Assembly (NCBI GenBank): GCA_015832175.1
Contig: WJXW01000006.1
Coordinates: 1,860,001 to 1,924,000 of the forward strand
Length of the DNA: 64,000 bases
Source of the DNA: Paraphaeosphaeria minitans
Lineage: Eukaryota > Ascomycota > Dothideomycetes > Pleosporales > Didymosphaeriaceae
Direction of reading: 5' to 3'
Within the stretch, counting starts at the first letter, position 1. The number at the start of each line of letters is the position of its first letter. Below are positions 60,483-64,000 of this stretch, one piece after another. The translations under genes and the position numbers were made by a program. The notes beneath the pieces were generated by a model. That model was not told where the DNA came from and did not search any database. It saw only the letters and a list, made by a program, of their open reading frames with translations.

Positions 60483-61103
60483 ATGTCTTATATCTAGTTA
60501 TAACTAGAGCTCGCTCTGCGTTATAAGTAGCGTTAGCTTACTTATATTATACCTAAACAACTTTCTAAGTCTAGCACTACTTATTACTATTACTTAACTA
60601 ATTTTATTAACTTCTTTAGTAAAGTTATAGTTAAGAAATACTTAATATGTATAAAATATAACTGTGTTTATAAGGCTCACATTTAGTCTAGAAAATATAG
60701 AGAATATATTTATTAAGGTTAACATTATAATATACGCGTTTTAGAGTCTAAGTTTAAGCGTTTATTAGCAGAGAAAAAGAAATTACGTGTGTAGATAAAA
60801 GAGTTAAAAGAAAAATAGGAGGCTATATTTAAAGTCTATAAGGAGGCGTTAGAGAAATTATAGGTTATATGTATACATAAAGATTAGTTATGTTAGTAAA
60901 TAGACTTACTAGATAAGTATACTAAGAATATAATAGTAGTTAAGGAGAAGAATATTAAGAAAGCTAAATCTTATAAGGCTATTAATTTAGTAGTTAATAA
61001 GACTTCTTTAGGTCTCTTTTTGTCCCCTATAATATAGAGCGCTTTTAAGGATTTCCTATTAGAATTCTAGAATAATCTAGTGCCTTTACTATTTTAGGTA
61101 TAA
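60483..61103 (+). pseudogene. Antisense Cys-cluster/coiled-coil frame of element F
   Basis: The clearest copy. An ATG at 60483, only 44 bp inside the LTR, opens a frame of about 207 codons on the strand opposite to gag-pol, ended by TAA near 61,101. All internal stops are TAG or TAA in Gln/Trp-like places. Residues from about codon 53 fit C-x2-C-x4-C-x-C (YLICIKYNCVY, Tyr for Cys), then C-x2-C-x6-C near 60,698-60,730 with Tyr for Cys. A strongly charged helix follows (FKRLLAEKKKLRV, IKELKEK), then a C-terminal region with NKTSLGLFLSP. No known protein is recognised. Confidence 0.7.
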
Positions 61104-61159
61104 ATATTATTATACTATATAGGTTGTTAGTAGAATTCTTTAATTTTTTATTAATAGTT

Positions 61160-64000
61160 TCCTAGGTAGTTCTCTAGTTCCTAAGTGTTTTCGCTATGTA
61201 GGTAACCTTTCTACTTAATAAGATATGCGTTACTATACTAATTATATTCTAGAATTCTTTTAACCTTAAATTCCTTTTCTTCCTTAGTTCTATAGTAGAA
61301 GGCGGTTTTAACTAGTGTATTAGGGTCTACTAGTTTTAGTAGTAATACGTGGAATACTAGGTGTATCTTTGTATCTAGCGGTAGTTCTAACTTATAGTTT
61401 ACTAGTAATATTTACTTAGAAATATGAAATAGTCTAACTTTAATATAATCTAGTTTCTTATATTTCTTCTTCTATATTTAAAAGTTTTTATAAGTAGATA
61501 TGCTTTATCCCCCTTCTTTACCTAAGGTGCTGTTTTACGTTTTTAATTTTAGTAAGAAATTAATTACTACTAATCTTTCTTAAGATTCTCTTAGAGTTAT
61601 TAGTGTATTTTCTTTATATTTTCTGCTATATCTATAGCTTCTTTTACTTTAATTGTTGTAGGAAATTATTAATTAAAGAAATGTGGGTGTCTTCTATAGT
61701 TTATATAAAATAGTGTATGTCCTAATACTACTAATACTTTATTATTATAGGCTAACTATGCTATAGGTAGTAATAAAACCTAGTTATTTTTCTAACTATT
61801 GTAGTAGATGCGTAGGTACGTTTCTATAGTTTAGTTTGTATATTCTACCCATCTGTCTATTTATAGATAGTAACCTATTAATAGCTTTTATTTTATTCTA
61901 AGTAGGACTATAAGCGTTATCTAATAATTTAACGTAAAGAGCTTGTCTTTATCGCTAATAATTATTTTTAGGATTCTGTAGTGTCTAATTAGTTAGTCTA
62001 GGATAAAAAAGGCAAGTTCCTTTACTATTATTTCTTTAAGGCATAAAGTAAGCTTAATATACTTAGTTAGTTAGTAGACTATTACTAGTATACTGTTATA
62101 TTTAATTCCTATAGTTAGATCCTTAGAGTTTAGAATTCCTATAACAAAATCTATAGCAATATCTTCTTATAGTGCTGTTAGTATTCTAATTACTTATATT
62201 TTTTTATATTTAAAATGTGTGCTGTGTTTATTTCTCTAGTATTCTGTATATTTATAGATATAAGTTATTATAGCTTCCTTAATTCCTTTAAAGGTGTAAT
62301 TCCTTTAAAGGTGTAATTCCTTTAGATAAGTTCTATTATTTTTGTGATGCCTAGGTGTCTGTACATAGGGTTATTATAGTATTGTTAGATAATCTTAGTT
62401 TATAGATGTTCTAGAACTTCTTAGTTAATTACTAAAAGTTAATTTAGTTCTATTATTAGTTCTAGAGATCTATCTTTGGCTTTGCGAAGGATTGCAAAGA
62501 AGGTTTTTACCTTTTCTCTTACTATATTACTTTGTTAGCTAAGAGCGTCTGCTCTGCCATTTTCTTTTCTAGCTATATAGATAATTTTAAACTTATACTA
62601 CCTACTAGTTTATAACTATCTTTATTGTTGTAGTGTAAGTTCTTTTATTATTATAAACCTTAGAAGGTTCTTATAATCTATATAGATTTCTAGTATTAAG
62701 TAACTAAGCGCGTAAATCCTCTAGTGCTTTAAGGCTTTAATAATAGCGTAAAGTTCTTTATTATATACGTTGTATTGTGTTTTAGCGTTATTAAATTTGC
62801 ATAAGTAATAGGTAATTAGGTGCTATTTACTATTACGTTTTTATTTAGCGTAGGCGCCTAGCGTAAGATTCCTAGTATCTATTTTAAATTATAGTGGTTT
62901 ATTGCTTCTAAAATAAATAAGAATACGTTCTATAATATATACTATTTTTAGGAGTTAGAATAACATTCCGCATTTATTTATCTATTTAAAGGGTACGTCC
63001 TTCTTTATAAAATTTATTAAGGGTATTGTAACCTTTACGTAATCTTAGATAAATTATTAGTTAAATCTACAGAATTCTAAGAATTCTTAGATATTCTTAG
63101 CTGTCCTTAGTATTAGCTAGTTCTTAATATATTTAATTTTACTTAGTGCTATCTTAATTCTTTCTGTAGTAATAATGTGTCCTAGGAATTTAAGTTATTT
63201 AACGTTAAACTTACATTTCTTAAGTTTAATACAAAGGTATACTTTATCTAGTACTTCTAGTACTATTTATACATACTTAGTGTAGTCTAATTTGTTTTTA
63301 GAAAAGACAAGGATATTATCTATATACACAATAACAAATATGTCTAGATGTTTATAGAGTATATTATTAATGAGTGCTATAAAAGCTACTAGTGCGTTTA
63401 TAAGTCTAAAAGGCATAATCTTATATTTAAATAGCCTATAGCGTAATTAAAATACTGTTTTCTATTCTTTACCTTTTTTAATTTATATAAAGTAGTAACT
63501 ATCTCTTAGATCTATTATTATAAATATCTAAGCTTAGAATAGTTAATCTTATAACTCTGTAATATTTAGTAGTAAGTATTAGTTCTTTATTATTATGTTA
63601 TTAAGTTATTAGTAGTTAACGTATAGTCTGTCTAATTTATCCTTTTTCTTAATAAATATAAAAGGGCTTACTACTAGTAACTTTAATAGTTATATATATT
63701 CTTTTTTAAAGTTTGTTTTAATAAAATTACGTTTTTTAAGGAGTTCTTTTTCTATCTTACTATATAGTGGTCTAAAGGGTAGCGTCTTCCCTTTTTCTAG
63801 GTCTATCTTAAGATCCTAGGGTTAATATTCTAGTAGATTTGCTTTTTCTTCCTTCTCTATAAATATATATATCTATTTCCTATACTCTCTTAGTAAGGTA
63901 AAAGGTGTACTATTATCTTCCTTCTTACACTTCTTAACCTACTAGTTCCTACCAGCGTCTACTAAGGTGTGCTTCTATTTTTTAACTATTTATTATAGTA
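61160..64000 (-). pseudogene. Element F pol remnant
   Basis: Minus-strand pol collinear with D. Chromodomain at about 61,170-61,262 (YLI-KGYLHSENT), integrase about 61,290-62,480, RNase H about 62,600-62,900, reverse transcriptase about 62,990-63,860, with the YVDD block at about 63,300-63,336. A 17-bp tandem duplication (TTCCTTTAAAGGTGTAA) lies near 62,284-62,330 in the integrase part. Confidence 0.82.

Larger units (their letters stand above)
60028..64000 (-). mobile_element. Element F: chromovirus, minus strand, running off the window
   Basis: Its 3' LTR (60028-60439, 412 bp) is the reverse complement of the C 5' LTR type. Inside, reading leftwards from the window end, are reverse transcriptase, RNase H, integrase and chromodomain. 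Gag and the 5' LTR lie beyond base 64,000. The insertion is in the 3' LTR of E. Confidence 0.9.

Overview
This window is filamentous-fungal nuclear DNA, most likely from an ascomycete of the Dothideomycetes type. The basis is short GT-AG introns (47-215 bp) with CTRAC-like branch points, fungal gene families (GH3, GH92, Vps62, Kha1, a SIRT4-like sirtuin) and AT-rich, RIP-mutated retrotransposon DNA. Species cannot be named from the sequence.

The window has two compartments. Bases 1 to about 18,660 are a normal, moderately GC-rich gene region with six genes, all on the + strand: a SIRT4-like sirtuin, a secreted GH3 beta-glucosidase, a secreted Vps62-like protein, a secreted GH92 alpha-mannosidase, a Kha1-type K+/H+ antiporter, and an unrecognised protein with an AT-hook and a C-terminal membrane segment. 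Exon structures were rebuilt by hand from splice sites, reading frame and family similarity. Three consecutive genes encode secreted proteins, two of them glycosidases. Intergenic DNA carries microsatellites (GGTA, GAT) and a scattered CCTACCTA/TAGGTAGG motif.

From about 18,660 to the end the DNA is AT-rich and gene-free. It is a nest of LTR retrotransposons whose frames are broken by TAG/TAA codons of the kind made by C-to-T change at CpA (RIP). Element names A to F are mine. B (Ty3/gypsy, from 19,005) is the outer host. Copia A1 (19,171-26,488, minus strand, TSD ATTTT) sits in B's 5' LTR. Chromovirus D (32,852-39,568, TSD AGCGC) sits in B's integrase. Chromovirus C (from 42,631) sits in B's 3' LTR. 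E (from 49,064, internally deleted) sits in C's 3' LTR. Copia A2 (52,637-59,912, TSD ATTAC) and chromovirus F (60,028 to beyond the window, minus strand) both sit in E's 3' LTR.

The most interesting signal is in the chromoviruses C, D, E and F. Each has, between the chromodomain and the 3' LTR, a reading frame on the opposite strand to gag-pol. It shows a conserved cysteine pattern (C-x2-C-x4-C-x-C, then C-x2-C-x6/7-C) followed by a lysine/glutamate-rich probable coiled coil. This frame and the adjoining U3 vary together between elements. TATA box, R and U5 are shared, and C has 5' and 3' LTRs of different U3 types. B also has an unexplained 2.3-kb stretch after pol, and the copia elements have a 1.5-kb 3' region with a readable antisense frame.
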